DNA of 64,000 nt from Bacteroidota bacterium (lineage in GTDB: Bacteria; Bacteroidota; Bacteroidia; Bacteroidales; F082). This document shows, piece after piece, positions 52,977 to 60,973 of this stretch (positions are counted from its first letter, which is position 1; each line of letters starts with the position of its first letter). Where the stretch lies: assembly GCA_018830105.1 (NCBI GenBank), contig JAHJTC010000024.1, forward strand, positions 281,253-345,252, written 5' to 3'. A program made the translations under genes and the position numbers. The notes beneath the pieces were generated by a model. The model worked only from the letters and a program-made list of their open reading frames with translations. It searched no databases and was not told the DNA's origin.

Positions 52977-54348
52977 GGCTGTGTTCTTTGTGTTCTTCAT
53001 TTACTTTAGCAACAAACTCCTCATACGACATGGATTCCTTTTGCTTTGGCATCTTCTCAAGGAAAAAATCTGTAAGCTTGGTTTCAACTAACTGATCATT
53101 GATGCGTTGTGTTTCTTGCTTATTTTGAAGCATCGTATCAACAATACCGTCCATTCGCTTACTCATTTCCTCGTCCTGAGCATCGAGCCCCATCGATCCA
53201 AAGAAATATGACTTGATTTGCGCTCTGATCTCCTCCTCCTTAACAGTCAACTCAGGGTTTTGTTTTACAAGCTCGGCCTCTATCATTTGCCAGCGAATGC
53301 TCTTGGCATATTTACTGTCAAAATTAGCATTTACCTCTTCCTCAGAAAGTTTGCCTTCGGAGGTTTCAACAAGCCAACGTTTCAGAAATTCTTCGGGCAA
53401 TGGCATTGCTACCTTTTCAATCAACTGATCTACAGCTTTGCCGAAGAAATACCTTTTGTGCTCCTGAGCAAACTGATTTTCAATATCTTCTTTCAATTGT
53501 TCCCTGAAAGCGGCCTCATCGTTGATCTCCTTTCCCGGAAAAATCTTATTGAAAAGTTCTTCATCCAAAGCCGGCTTTTCTTCCAGCTGAATATCCCTGA
53601 TAATCATATTAAAGTCAGCAGACGCAAGCTCCTTTTTGTTGTCATCAAGCTTAAGTAACTTCTCGGCAGCCTCTTCAGATTCCAGGGCTTTTGCCAGATT
53701 AAAAATAAACTCAGCACCAGCTTCCTTATTTAGGAGCAATTCTATGGATTCCTGATTCTTGACCTGATCCATATGAAAAGAAATTTCTTCCTTGAATCCG
53801 TTATCAATTTCTTCGCCGGCTTCATTCACTTCGATAAGCTGTACTTCAACACGGGCGTTTTCAGTAACATGCTCCACTGAAGTGACTACAGGATTACTGT
53901 CGACAATATTATCTATGGTCTTTTGAATATCTTTTTCTGTTGCCTTGATTTCAACGAATGGCACTTCAATCGTACTAAGGTCAATGTTGATCTCTGGAGA
54001 GAAACCGACTTCGAAAGAAAGCGTAAACTCTTCGGCTTGACTCAGTGCTGAAGCATCAGTTTCTTCCTGCATTGGAAGCGGGTATCCAATCACCGGCAGC
54101 TTTTCATCAATGATGTATTTATTAAGCGCATCAGAGACTATCTGATTGATTTTTTCGCCCATGACCGATTGTCCGTACATTTTTTTTACCAAGCCAAAAG
54201 GCACTTTCCCTGGTCTAAAACCTGGCATTGAGGCTTGGCGCTGGTAGGTTTTAAGGGCGTCATTCACCTCTTTTTCGTAATCATCTTTTGACAACTTGAT
54301 CTGTATTTTCGCTGACAGATCGCTCAGAGGTTCTTGTGTAATATTCAT
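52969..54348 (-). CDS. tig: trigger factor
   Basis: 459 residues. Ribosome-bound chaperone of nascent chains. Seen: N-terminal ribosome-binding domain with the signature GFRPGKVP and the helix DYEKEVNDALKTYQRQASMPGF; a divergent FKBP-like middle domain (~150-245) in which the usual PPIase residues are hard to find; and a long helical C-terminal domain rich in E/K (~250-430). Somewhat longer and more acidic than E. coli Tig, as is usual in Bacteroidota. First gene of the tig-clpP-clpX cluster. tRNA-Leu lies upstream on the same strand with a strong hairpin between them. Confidence 0.95.
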   Translation of the reverse strand: MNITQEPLSDLSAKIQIKLSKDDYEKEVNDALKTYQRQASMPGFRPGKVPFGLVKKMYGQSVMGEKINQIVSDALNKYIIDEKLPVIGYPLPMQEETDASALSQAEEFTLSFEVGFSPEINIDLSTIEVPFVEIKATEKDIQKTIDNIVDSNPVVTSVEHVTENARVEVQLIEVNEAGEEIDNGFKEEISFHMDQVKNQESIELLLNKEAGAEFIFNLAKALESEEAAEKLLKLDDNKKELASADFNMIIRDIQLEEKPALDEELFNKIFPGKEINDEAAFREQLKEDIENQFAQEHKRYFFGKAVDQLIEKVAMPLPEEFLKRWLVETSEGKLSEEEVNANFDSKYAKSIRWQMIEAELVKQNPELTVKEEEIRAQIKSYFFGSMGLDAQDEEMSKRMDGIVDTMLQNKQETQRINDQLVETKLTDFFLEKMPKQKESMSYEEFVAKVNEEHKEHSHE

Positions 54349-54428
54349 AACTAAATAATAATTAAGTCTTTAGTTTAAAGGACTTCCCAAAGAAATAAGA
54401 TCATTCGTAATCTGACACGATCTCCATT

Positions 54429-54482
54429 AAAAATACACAAATCCGATTTCGCATGCTAGCAAATCGTGATTTGTGTATTTTT
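54429..54482. terminator. large bidirectional hairpin between tRNA-Leu and tig
   Basis: Arms AAAAATACACAAATC (54429-54443) and GATTTGTGTATTTTT (54468-54482) pair perfectly, with a further inner stem CGATTT/AAATCG. It begins 13 bases past the 3' end of tRNA-Leu (minus strand) and is T-rich on both strands, so it can stop transcription either way. tig must have a promoter between it and 54348. Confidence 0.75.
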
Positions 54483-54495
54483 ATCTTTGGTGTTG

Positions 54496-54577
54496 TGCGG
54501 ATGAAGGGACTCGAACCCCCACGCCTCTCGGCACCAGATCCTAAGTCTGGCGCGGCTACCAATTACGCCACATCCGC
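54496..54577 (-). tRNA. tRNA-Leu (anticodon TAG)
   Basis: Minus strand: acceptor GCGGATG/CATCCGC with A73, D-arm, anticodon stem CCAGA/TCTGG with loop CTTAGGA (anticodon TAG, decoding CUA), a class II long variable arm (TGCC-GAGA-GGCG) and a T-arm with TTCGAGT. CCA is not encoded. 82 bases. Confidence 0.95.
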
Positions 54578-54613
54578 ATTTTTTTCAAGGATCGCCCCTT
54601 GCTTTTGCGGCTG

Positions 54614-54621
54614 CAAATATA
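54614..54621 (-). promoter_or_regulatory. -7 box of tRNA-Leu
   Basis: TATATTTG on the minus strand, 36 bases before the tRNA 5' end. No clear -33 TTG is seen. Confidence 0.45.
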
Positions 54622-54786
54622 CGATCTTTTTTATGTTGTCCTTGTTTAATCAGAAAGAAAATGGTGTAAAACACCTAATTTTATTTAAAAATATAGCGAT
54701 AACCAGGCATATCTTATGCTAATCTAAAACCAACCTAAACTAAAAGATGTATTTTTGCGTTTGCTTAAAGATTAACATTGCTTTTC

Positions 54787-56307
54787 ATGTCTGTAATCCA
54801 AAAGGGATATACCTTAATAATTATCTTATTTTTCACCACCCTGATTCCCCAATGGCTATTCAGTCAGGAGTCGCCGGGCATAACACAGGGAAATTTTTCC
54901 GGTTCAGCAACTGCTCGAATAAACCCGGCTACTATGCTGCAAAGCAAGTTGTATTTTGACGTACATCTGATTAGCGTAGGAGCATTCGGTCAAAATAATT
55001 TTGCATATATCCCGGGTTCCGACTTTAATCTGATGCCATTAATTCAAAATTCGGAGCAACTGCCAACCTATGATCAAACAGAAAGCAACTACCTGTATTA
55101 CACCAATGATAAGATAAAATCAGGGGCAGCCGTAAGTAATAATTATGCTTTGAGTGCATTTTTACAAACCGGCGATCATGCTTTCGCGTTTCATACCGCA
55201 GCACGTTCATACAACACTTTTAATCAGATTCCCTATGAAATACCCATTTTAGGTGTTGAGTCGCTGGGTTACGAGCCCCTTCAGCATATCCTTTTTGAGG
55301 ATAAGCATATTGATGTGGCGGCTCTGGCATGGGGCGAAATCGGCTTGAGCTATGCCTATGCTTTTCATAAAGTAGCTAACCAACACTGGGCTGCAGGCAT
55401 CACCCTAAAATATTTAATGGGATATGGCGGCATGTTCGCAAAAGTTGAAAACGTGGATTATATGGTGCTGGATCGTAAAACCATCAATTTCACAGCTATG
55501 AATGCTGATTTTGGGTTTGCATTACCCATAGACTATGGTGTTGACAGCGATTTTCCGGATGACGGACCACTATTTAAAGGCAGTGGCATTGGCGCAGATC
55601 TGGGCATTACTTATACCGTCAAAAAAGAAGGATACCAGGATTATAACAGGCAACGTATTTGCGAACAACCTTACAAAGACTATTTCTGGCGGTTCGGAAT
55701 TTCTATTCTCGATTTAGGAAGTATTAACTTCAAAAACAATGCGCAAAAGCATGAATTCAGGGATGTAAATACGGTATGGGAAAATCTTGATGATGTGCAG
55801 TTCGAGGGATTAAATTCGTTGATGGGTGAAGTTAGTGATCAATTGATGGGCTCGCCGGACGCTTCCTATGCTGCTGACAATTTCAAGATTGGCTTACCTA
55901 CCGCTTTAAGTATGCAGTTTGACTATCATTACGATAAAAACTGGTACTTGAATGCTACGCTGGTTCATCCATTGCAAATCTCACAATACAGCGTGCGCAG
56001 GCCCGCCCAGCTCGCCCTTACGCCACGGTATGAAACCGACTGGTTTGAAGCCATGCTTCCCGTTAGCTTATATGAATATCAGATTCCACGCATTGGCGCA
56101 GCAGTTAGGTTAGGCTTTTTAACCATTGGCACCGACAGGCTTGGTACACTTCTGGGAATCTCGGATATCAATGGCATGGACATTTACGCTTCGGTAAAAA
56201 TTAATTTCAGAAAAGGTGTTTGTTTGGGTAATAGGGATACCGGCGCTTGCTATAATGCCGACAATTATAAGCCCCGAAAATCAAAGCGTTTCTTAGGAAT
56301 TTTTTAG
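54787..56307 (+). CDS. outer-membrane protein, DUF5723-like
   Basis: 506 residues from the ATG at 54787 (a TTG three codons earlier is possible). N-terminal signal region (SVIQKGYTLIIILFFTTLIP...) followed by a protein rich in aromatic beta-strands (YFDVHLISVGAFGQNNFAYIPGSDF, KYLMGYGGMFAKVENVDYMVL, MQFDYHYDKNWYLNATLVHP), ending in a basic tail (YKPRKSKRFLGIF). This matches the Bacteroidota DUF5723 family, thought to be outer-membrane or surface barrels. No ligand or function is known to me. A -7 box (TATTTTTG, 54750-54757) lies about 30 bases upstream. Single-gene unit; the next gene is convergent. Confidence 0.75.
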   Translation: MSVIQKGYTLIIILFFTTLIPQWLFSQESPGITQGNFSGSATARINPATMLQSKLYFDVHLISVGAFGQNNFAYIPGSDFNLMPLIQNSEQLPTYDQTESNYLYYTNDKIKSGAAVSNNYALSAFLQTGDHAFAFHTAARSYNTFNQIPYEIPILGVESLGYEPLQHILFEDKHIDVAALAWGEIGLSYAYAFHKVANQHWAAGITLKYLMGYGGMFAKVENVDYMVLDRKTINFTAMNADFGFALPIDYGVDSDFPDDGPLFKGSGIGADLGITYTVKKEGYQDYNRQRICEQPYKDYFWRFGISILDLGSINFKNNAQKHEFRDVNTVWENLDDVQFEGLNSLMGEVSDQLMGSPDASYAADNFKIGLPTALSMQFDYHYDKNWYLNATLVHPLQISQYSVRRPAQLALTPRYETDWFEAMLPVSLYEYQIPRIGAAVRLGFLTIGTDRLGTLLGISDINGMDIYASVKINFRKGVCLGNRDTGACYNADNYKPRKSKRFLGIF

Positions 56308-56315
56308 GCTGCTGA

Positions 56316-57470
56316 TCAAACTTTTTTCACATCCAGTGCATCACGTAAGGCATTACCTATCAGCATAAAAGCCAGCACCAGTATCATAATCGCTACTCCG
56401 GGCAGCAGCGCAAGATAGGCTGCATCTAAGATAATAAAGGCATAATTTTCCTTTATCATGCTTCCCCAGGAAGGTGTTGGAGGTTGCACACCAAGACCAA
56501 GAAAACTTAATCCCGCCTCTATTAAAATGGCTGAAGCGAAATTGGCAGCCGAAATAACGATAACGGGGCTCATAATGTTTGGAAGGATATGGCGCACAAT
56601 AATTCTAAAATCAAAATAACCAAGCGCCCTTGCTGCCTCTACAAAATAGGCTTCGCGTAAACTTAGAATTTGACCACGAACCACTCGTGCCACTTCTACC
56701 CACATGGTTAGTCCAACTGCAACAAATATCTGCCAGAAACCTTTTCCAAGTGCAAAAGTTATGGCAATCACCATTAATAAGGTAGGCACAGACCAAACAA
56801 CATTGATTAACCAAACCACAATATCATCGGTTCGGCCCCTGAAAAAACCACCTAAACTTCCCAGTGTTATCCCCACAACCAAACTAATCAGTACTGCTAT
56901 AAAGCCCACAGCAAGGCTAACCCTGGCACCCAAAACCATCCTGCTCAGCAAATCGCGTCCAAATTGATCAGTCCCCAACCAAAAAACCTGCTCATGCAGG
57001 AAGTTATCCCTGATTTCCATTTCTATTTCGGAGCCTGTTTTCGCTGTTTCATCAAAATGCCACAGATCATAGGATAATTCTTTCCACTCATCAGTGTAAT
57101 CGGCATCAGGATTAAAAATCCTGACAGACAAATAGTCACGTTTAAATTGTATGGAGTCAACAGGGAAATAGTTGTATTGATCTTCCTGACCAAAAAATAA
57201 AGTCTCGTAGCGCGACCCTTTAGCTGTTTGGTTCTCTTTAGGAATCATCAGCATCTCCACCTTAAATCCAGGCTTCTGCGTGCTAATTTCAAGTATTTGA
57301 CGGTTGGCATCAGGACTTTTATCGGGGATGATTACATAGGCAAAAACTGCAAGAAGAGCGACTAACAGGATCAACATAAAAGCCGCCACTCCCAGTGAGT
57401 TTTTCTTAAAACGCTTTAAAGTTACTGCAAACGGACTGGTATTTTTATGTGTATGTTTTATCGGGCTCAT
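56316..57470 (-). CDS. OppC/DppC-type ABC transporter permease
   Basis: 384 residues. Inner-membrane permease for peptides or similar solutes. Seen: N-terminal OppC helix (~25-50), six-helix permease core, and the diagnostic LGTDQFGRDLLSRMVLGARVSLAVGF (in pieces) plus the ATPase-coupling loop EAARALGYFDFRIIVRHILPNIMSPVIV. Between the first helix and the core there is an extra ~85-residue periplasmic insert (KPDANRQILEIS through FLHEQVFW), making the protein longer than the ~300-residue OppC. The partner permease (OppB), ATPases and binding protein are not adjacent, so it is an orphan here. Confidence 0.88.
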   Translation of the reverse strand: MSPIKHTHKNTSPFAVTLKRFKKNSLGVAAFMLILLVALLAVFAYVIIPDKSPDANRQILEISTQKPGFKVEMLMIPKENQTAKGSRYETLFFGQEDQYNYFPVDSIQFKRDYLSVRIFNPDADYTDEWKELSYDLWHFDETAKTGSEIEMEIRDNFLHEQVFWLGTDQFGRDLLSRMVLGARVSLAVGFIAVLISLVVGITLGSLGGFFRGRTDDIVVWLINVVWSVPTLLMVIAITFALGKGFWQIFVAVGLTMWVEVARVVRGQILSLREAYFVEAARALGYFDFRIIVRHILPNIMSPVIVISAANFASAILIEAGLSFLGLGVQPPTPSWGSMIKENYAFIILDAAYLALLPGVAIMILVLAFMLIGNALRDALDVKKV

Positions 57471-57553
57471 CGGTATTTGGCTCGGGCTTGCAAATGTAGC
57501 GGATTATTTGGCAGTACCACGATTGACTGGATCAATTTTTTTCATTTGGTGTC

Positions 57554-57582
57554 TTTGCATTTGCAAAATGATTGTATATTTG
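57554..57582 (+). promoter_or_regulatory. promoter of tRNA-His
   Basis: TTTG (57554-57557), 17 bases, then TATATTTG (57575-57582), 12 bases before the tRNA. Good match to the Bacteroidota consensus. Confidence 0.55.
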
Positions 57583-57594
57583 CACCCTCAAAAC

Positions 57595-57669
57595 GGTGGT
57601 TGTAGCTCAGTAGGTTAGAGCATCAGATTGTGGTTCTGAGGGTCGCGGGTTCGAATCCCGTCTTCCACC
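57595..57669 (+). tRNA. tRNA-His (anticodon GTG)
   Basis: G-1 is encoded at 57595 opposite C73 at 57669, a tRNA-His mark. Anticodon stem TCAGA/TCTGA with loop TTGTGGT (anticodon GTG); D-arm and T-arm (TTCGAAT) normal. The acceptor GTGGTTG pairs with CTTCCAC except for two adjacent U-U pairs (5-68 and 6-67). CCA is not encoded. Confidence 0.9.
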
Positions 57670-57676
57670 CATCACC

Positions 57677-57710
57677 AAAAAAGTGATAATCAAAAGATTA
57701 TCACTTTTTT
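57677..57710. terminator. bidirectional terminator between tRNA-His and the Pmp3 gene
   Basis: Arms AAAAAAGTGATAATC (57677-57691) and GATTATCACTTTTTT (57696-57710), loop AAAA. T-rich on both strands; serves tRNA-His (+) and the Pmp3-like gene (-). Confidence 0.85.
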
Positions 57711-57764
57711 GTTTTAGCAGCCTTTCATATTTATGCTAATGCACCAATCAAATGCTAAAAAAGT

Positions 57765-57914
57765 CTAATTCTTATTGATTATCAAAGCCCCGATCACTCC
57801 CGGAACCCAACCGGCCAGTGTTAGCAGAACAACAATCACAACAGATCCACAACCTTTGTCAATTACAGCTAAAGGGGGAAAAAGGATACACAATAAAACT
57901 CTCCAGATCGACAT
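57765..57914 (-). CDS. YqaE/Pmp3 family membrane microprotein
   Basis: 49 residues, from ATG at 57914 to TAG at 57765. It has the family hallmarks: CILFPPLAVIDKG, then LLTLAGWVPGVIGAL, with two membrane helices joined by a short acidic/basic turn. Pmp3-like proteolipids sit in the inner membrane and are linked to salt or stress tolerance. It starts 11 bases downstream of the dapD stop and is probably on the same transcript. It is easy to overlook because it is so short. Confidence 0.85.
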   Translation of the reverse strand: MSIWRVLLCILFPPLAVIDKGCGSVVIVVLLTLAGWVPGVIGALIINKN

Positions 57915-57925
57915 ATTATTAAGGT

Positions 57926-58741
57926 TTAAACAACAACATCAAACTCACGCAAGGCATCATTTAAAGAGGTTTTGCGATCAGTAGAGGCTTTTCGCTTCCC
58001 AATAATCAGCGCACAAGGCACCTGATATGTGCCAGCCGGAAAAACCTTGGGCAAGCTACCCGGAATCACGACTGAACGCTCGGGAATATACCCCTTAAAC
58101 TCTTTGGGTTCAGCACCGCTCACATCGATGATTCGTGTCGATTTGGTGAGAACAACATTTGCACCAAGCACAGCCTCACGACAAATGCGCACCCCTTCGA
58201 CTACGATTGCCCGAGAGCCAATAAAACAATCATCTTCAATAATTACCGGTGATGCCTGAACAGGCTCCAAAACACCACCAATGCCAACACCTCCGCTTAA
58301 ATGAACATTTGATCCTATTTGAGCGCAAGAACCTACTGTGGCCCAGGTATCAACCATAGTGCCCGAGCCCACCCATGCCCCGATATTTACATAAGAAGGC
58401 ATCAGAATTACCCCCCTGTCCAAGAAAGATCCAAAACGCGCAACAGCATGAGGCACAACCCTTACACCCAATTTGGCATAATTTTTTTTCAGCGGAATCT
58501 TATCGTGAAATTCGAGCATGCCCACTTCCAGCGTCTCCATTTTGCGGGTAGGGAAATAGAGTATTACCGCCTTTTTTACCCATTCATTAACTTTCCAACC
58601 CGCTTCAACAGGCTCTGCAACGCGCAATTCTCCAATATCCAGAAGTGCAATTACCGCTTCAATACGCTTGATTGTTTGTGTCTCGAGCAATAGTGAACGG
58701 TCATTCCATGCTGCTTCAATCTGAGCTTTTAACTGATCCAT
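57926..58741 (-). CDS. dapD: 2,3,4,5-tetrahydropyridine-2,6-dicarboxylate N-succinyltransferase
   Basis: 271 residues from the ATG at 58741. Lysine and diaminopimelate biosynthesis, succinyl branch. Seen: N-terminal helical domain (LKAQIEAAWNDRSLL), left-handed beta-helix of hexapeptide repeats (~100-215; VVPHAVARFGSFLDRGVILMPSYVNIGAWVGSGTMVDTWATVGSCAQIG in pieces), active-site region VIIEDDCFIGSRAIVVEGVRI, and the C-terminal CALIIGKRKASTDRKTSLNDALREF. The longer upstream frame has no family similarity. Followed by the Pmp3-like gene. A near-consensus -7 box (TACTTTCG) lies about 20-30 bases upstream. Confidence 0.95.
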   Translation of the reverse strand: MDQLKAQIEAAWNDRSLLLETQTIKRIEAVIALLDIGELRVAEPVEAGWKVNEWVKKAVILYFPTRKMETLEVGMLEFHDKIPLKKNYAKLGVRVVPHAVARFGSFLDRGVILMPSYVNIGAWVGSGTMVDTWATVGSCAQIGSNVHLSGGVGIGGVLEPVQASPVIIEDDCFIGSRAIVVEGVRICREAVLGANVVLTKSTRIIDVSGAEPKEFKGYIPERSVVIPGSLPKVFPAGTYQVPCALIIGKRKASTDRKTSLNDALREFDVVV

Positions 58742-58827
58742 GGTGTTTAGTTTAAGTGAGTGCGAAAGTACAAAAAAGCAGCATGATCTATAATTACATA
58801 CCTTCTCGCTGGTCGAAAATGTTTTTG

Positions 58828-58835
58828 TAATTTTG
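58828..58835 (+). promoter_or_regulatory. -7 box of the ruvX-def operon
   Basis: TAATTTTG matches TAnnTTTG 22 bases before the ruvX ATG at 58858. Divergent from the dapD promoter across 116 bases. Confidence 0.5.
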
Positions 58836-58857
58836 CACACACAAATTCAAAAAACAG

Positions 58858-59283
58858 ATGGGACGTATCATGGCAATTGATTTCGGGCAAAAACGTTGTG
58901 GCATAGCTGTTACAGATCCGATGCAAATGATAGCCAACGGCCTCAAGACGATAAGAAGTCACGAAGCATTCGATTTTATAAAAATGTACCTTACTCAGGA
59001 AGAAGTAACTACAATTGTAATCGGGGAGCCACGTGATCTGCAAAATAAACCATCAGATGCCACAAAGTTTATTGAGCCATTCGTAAACAGGCTTCGCAAG
59101 GCCTATCCGGATCTTGATATTCGGCGTTACGACGAGCGATTTACCTCCTCAATGGCCTTTCAAACAATGATAGATGCTGGCCTGAGCAAAAAAAAACGAC
59201 AAGACAAAGCTATGGTCGATACCATTAGTGCAACCTTGATTTTACAATCCTTTATGGGAGCTTTAGAACAAAAAAAACGATGA
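58858..59283 (+). CDS. ruvX: RuvX/YqgF family Holliday junction resolvase-like nuclease
   Basis: 141 residues, RNase H-like fold. Family role: resolution of recombination intermediates or 16S rRNA 5'-end processing. Seen: the opening strand GRIMAIDFGQKRCGIAVTDP with catalytic Asp (IDFG), VIGEPRDLQN, and FVNRLRKAYPDLDIRRYDERFTSSMA (in pieces) with the acidic patch, ending DTISATLILQSFM. Length normal. The TGA overlaps the def ATG (ATGA at 59280-59283), so the two are coupled; a TPR lipoprotein gene follows. Confidence 0.95.
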   Translation: MGRIMAIDFGQKRCGIAVTDPMQMIANGLKTIRSHEAFDFIKMYLTQEEVTTIVIGEPRDLQNKPSDATKFIEPFVNRLRKAYPDLDIRRYDERFTSSMAFQTMIDAGLSKKKRQDKAMVDTISATLILQSFMGALEQKKR

Positions 59284-59852
59284 TTTTACCTATAGTAGCA
59301 TACGGACATCCAACTTTAAAAAAAGTAGGCGTTGATATTGAAGCCGACTACCCCGAGCTCCAAACTTTGATTGAGAACATGTGGGAAACCATGTATGCAG
59401 CAGCCGGAGTGGGCTTAGCCGCACCACAAGTCAACAAGTCAATACGCTTGTTTGTAATTGATGCTTCACCATTTGCAGAAGAACACCCTGTTACAAAAGA
59501 CTTTAAAAAAGTTTTTATCAATGCCCATATTGTCGAAGAACAAGGAGAAGCATGGACGATGGGAGAAGGCTGCCTCAGTTTGCCGGGCATGAACGAGGAG
59601 GTAACTCGCAAACCAAGCATTACCATTCGATACCTTGATGAAGACTTTGAGCCTTATGAGGAAACCTTTGACGGCATCCTGGCACGAATCATTCAGCATG
59701 AGTATGACCATATTAATGGCATTCTATACGTTGATCGGCTTCCCAGCCTGAAAAGGGTTTTGCTAAAAGGTAAACTTCGCGATATCAGTGAAGGAAAGGT
59801 AGATGTGGATTACCGTATGACATTCCCAAGAACACGTAAAAAAGTAAGGTAA
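59280..59852 (+). CDS. def: peptide deformylase
   Basis: 190 residues. Removes the N-formyl group from nascent proteins (Fe(II) enzyme). All three motifs are visible: GVGLAAPQVN, EGCLSLPG (Cys ligand) and QHEYDHING (HExxH). Length is at the upper end of normal, with a basic tail. Coupled to ruvX upstream; the TPR lipoprotein starts 15 bases after the stop. Confidence 0.97.
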   Translation: MILPIVAYGHPTLKKVGVDIEADYPELQTLIENMWETMYAAAGVGLAAPQVNKSIRLFVIDASPFAEEHPVTKDFKKVFINAHIVEEQGEAWTMGEGCLSLPGMNEEVTRKPSITIRYLDEDFEPYEETFDGILARIIQHEYDHINGILYVDRLPSLKRVLLKGKLRDISEGKVDVDYRMTFPRTRKKVR

Positions 59853-59867
59853 TTAAAACGCTTTAAA

Positions 59868-60395
59868 ATGATAAAATATTTGCTTATCCTGTCCCTGATT
59901 GTCAGCAGTTTGTTTTTGACATCCTGCAACTCAGCCAAAAAAAATGAATCAAGTAACGTGCTTCAGCAAAAAATTAGAATAACAGAAGGTCATGTTTTAT
60001 TGCAGGATGGAACGCTTTTGCCTGATTCGGCACATAAACTGATTAAGTTATACGGCACTTATGCTGACTCTTATCCTGATGACAGCCTTGCACCAGACTA
60101 TCTTTTCAAGGCCATCGATATTTCAATTAATTTACCGCAACCACAAAAAAGCCTGCAACTCATCGATCAATTCAGGGAACTATTTCCGAATGATCCAAAA
60201 TCCGGCACAGCTTTATTTCTCAAAGCATTTTTATATGACCAACAGCTTGCTGATAACGTAAATGCAAAGAAATATTATGAGGCATTCCTGCTGTCCTACC
60301 CCGATCATGATTTCACAGATGATGCAGCAGCAGCATTGAAACACATAGGGAAATCACCTGAAGAGCTAATTCTCGAATTCGAGAAAAATCAATAG
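59868..60395 (+). CDS. TPR-containing lipoprotein
   Basis: 175 residues. Lipoprotein signal with lipobox LTSC (Cys near residue 20). The rest is helical with tetratricopeptide-like repeats (FKAIDISINLPQPQKSLQLIDQFRELFPNDPKSGTALFLKAFLYDQQ in pieces, and AKKYYEAFLLSYPDHDFTDDAAAALKHIG), as in BamD/YbgF-like proteins, but too short to be BamD. Probably a periplasmic scaffold; partner unknown. Third gene after ruvX and def; a hairpin terminator follows. Confidence 0.75.
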   Translation: MIKYLLILSLIVSSLFLTSCNSAKKNESSNVLQQKIRITEGHVLLQDGTLLPDSAHKLIKLYGTYADSYPDDSLAPDYLFKAIDISINLPQPQKSLQLIDQFRELFPNDPKSGTALFLKAFLYDQQLADNVNAKKYYEAFLLSYPDHDFTDDAAAALKHIGKSPEELILEFEKNQ

Positions 60396-60402
60396 CACAA
60401 AA

Positions 60403-60434
60403 AAAAGCGTTACTCACTAAAGAATAACGCTTTT
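60403..60434. terminator. bidirectional terminator
   Basis: Arms AAAAGCGTTA (60403-60412) and TAACGCTTTT (60425-60434), 12-base loop, A run before and T run after. Lies between the convergent lipoprotein gene (stop 60395) and the small outer-membrane barrel gene (ends 60455). Confidence 0.8.
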
Positions 60435-60454
60435 ATGCTGTCGATAGCTTTTTG

Positions 60455-60955
60455 CTACAAAATGTAGCTCAATCCTATTCTTCCGCCTGAAGCAGCATTG
60501 CCACCTCCAAATTCGAGATTAATACCCCAGCGATCGCTCCAATAGTAACGTCCGCCAATCTGCGCATCAAAGCCTAAACCTGATGCATTGGATCCTCCAT
60601 ATCCGGAATCAGCATTCCAAATATAATAACCCAGGCTCAATCCGGCATAAAAATCCCATTGACTCGGAATTTCTAAAATCCTGTTGAAATGGTAATTTCC
60701 ATTGGCAAACAAGCCAATAATCGAATGGTTGTACTTGTTTGATCCCCAATTTTCGTTATAGTTACGAAAGGAAGCATTAAACCCAACGGTGATATCGGGG
60801 TGTACACCAAAATCCATTCCTATATAAAGCGGGATACCATAAGAGGAAAAACCGGTACCAAAATTAAGCTGCTTACCACCTTTTCCGATAGGACTTTGAG
60901 CAAACAAAGTCAGTGAAGCAAAGGCAAGCACAAAAGCAAAAATTGTTTTTTTCAT
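60455..60955 (-). CDS. small outer-membrane beta-barrel protein
   Basis: 166 residues: signal peptide (1-19, MKKTIFAFVLAFASLTLFAQ in outline), then about eight amphipathic strands with aromatic girdles (YIGMDFGVHPDITVGFNASF, WDFYAGLSLGYYIW, GFDAQIGGRYYWSDRWGINLEFGGG) and an ending ISL..IL typical of a porin-family C-terminal strand. Gly- and Asn-rich loops. Looks like a single small eight-stranded barrel; function unknown. It lies downstream of rny with only 18 bases between. Confidence 0.8.
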   Translation of the reverse strand: MKKTIFAFVLAFASLTLFAQSPIGKGGKQLNFGTGFSSYGIPLYIGMDFGVHPDITVGFNASFRNYNENWGSNKYNHSIIGLFANGNYHFNRILEIPSQWDFYAGLSLGYYIWNADSGYGGSNASGLGFDAQIGGRYYWSDRWGINLEFGGGNAASGGRIGLSYIL

Positions 60956-60973
60956 AATTAAAATTTTAGGTTT

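Noticed and set aside
53218..53658. 146-codon frame antisense to tig
   Set aside because: Shadow of the tig gene; composition follows the opposite strand's codon pattern.
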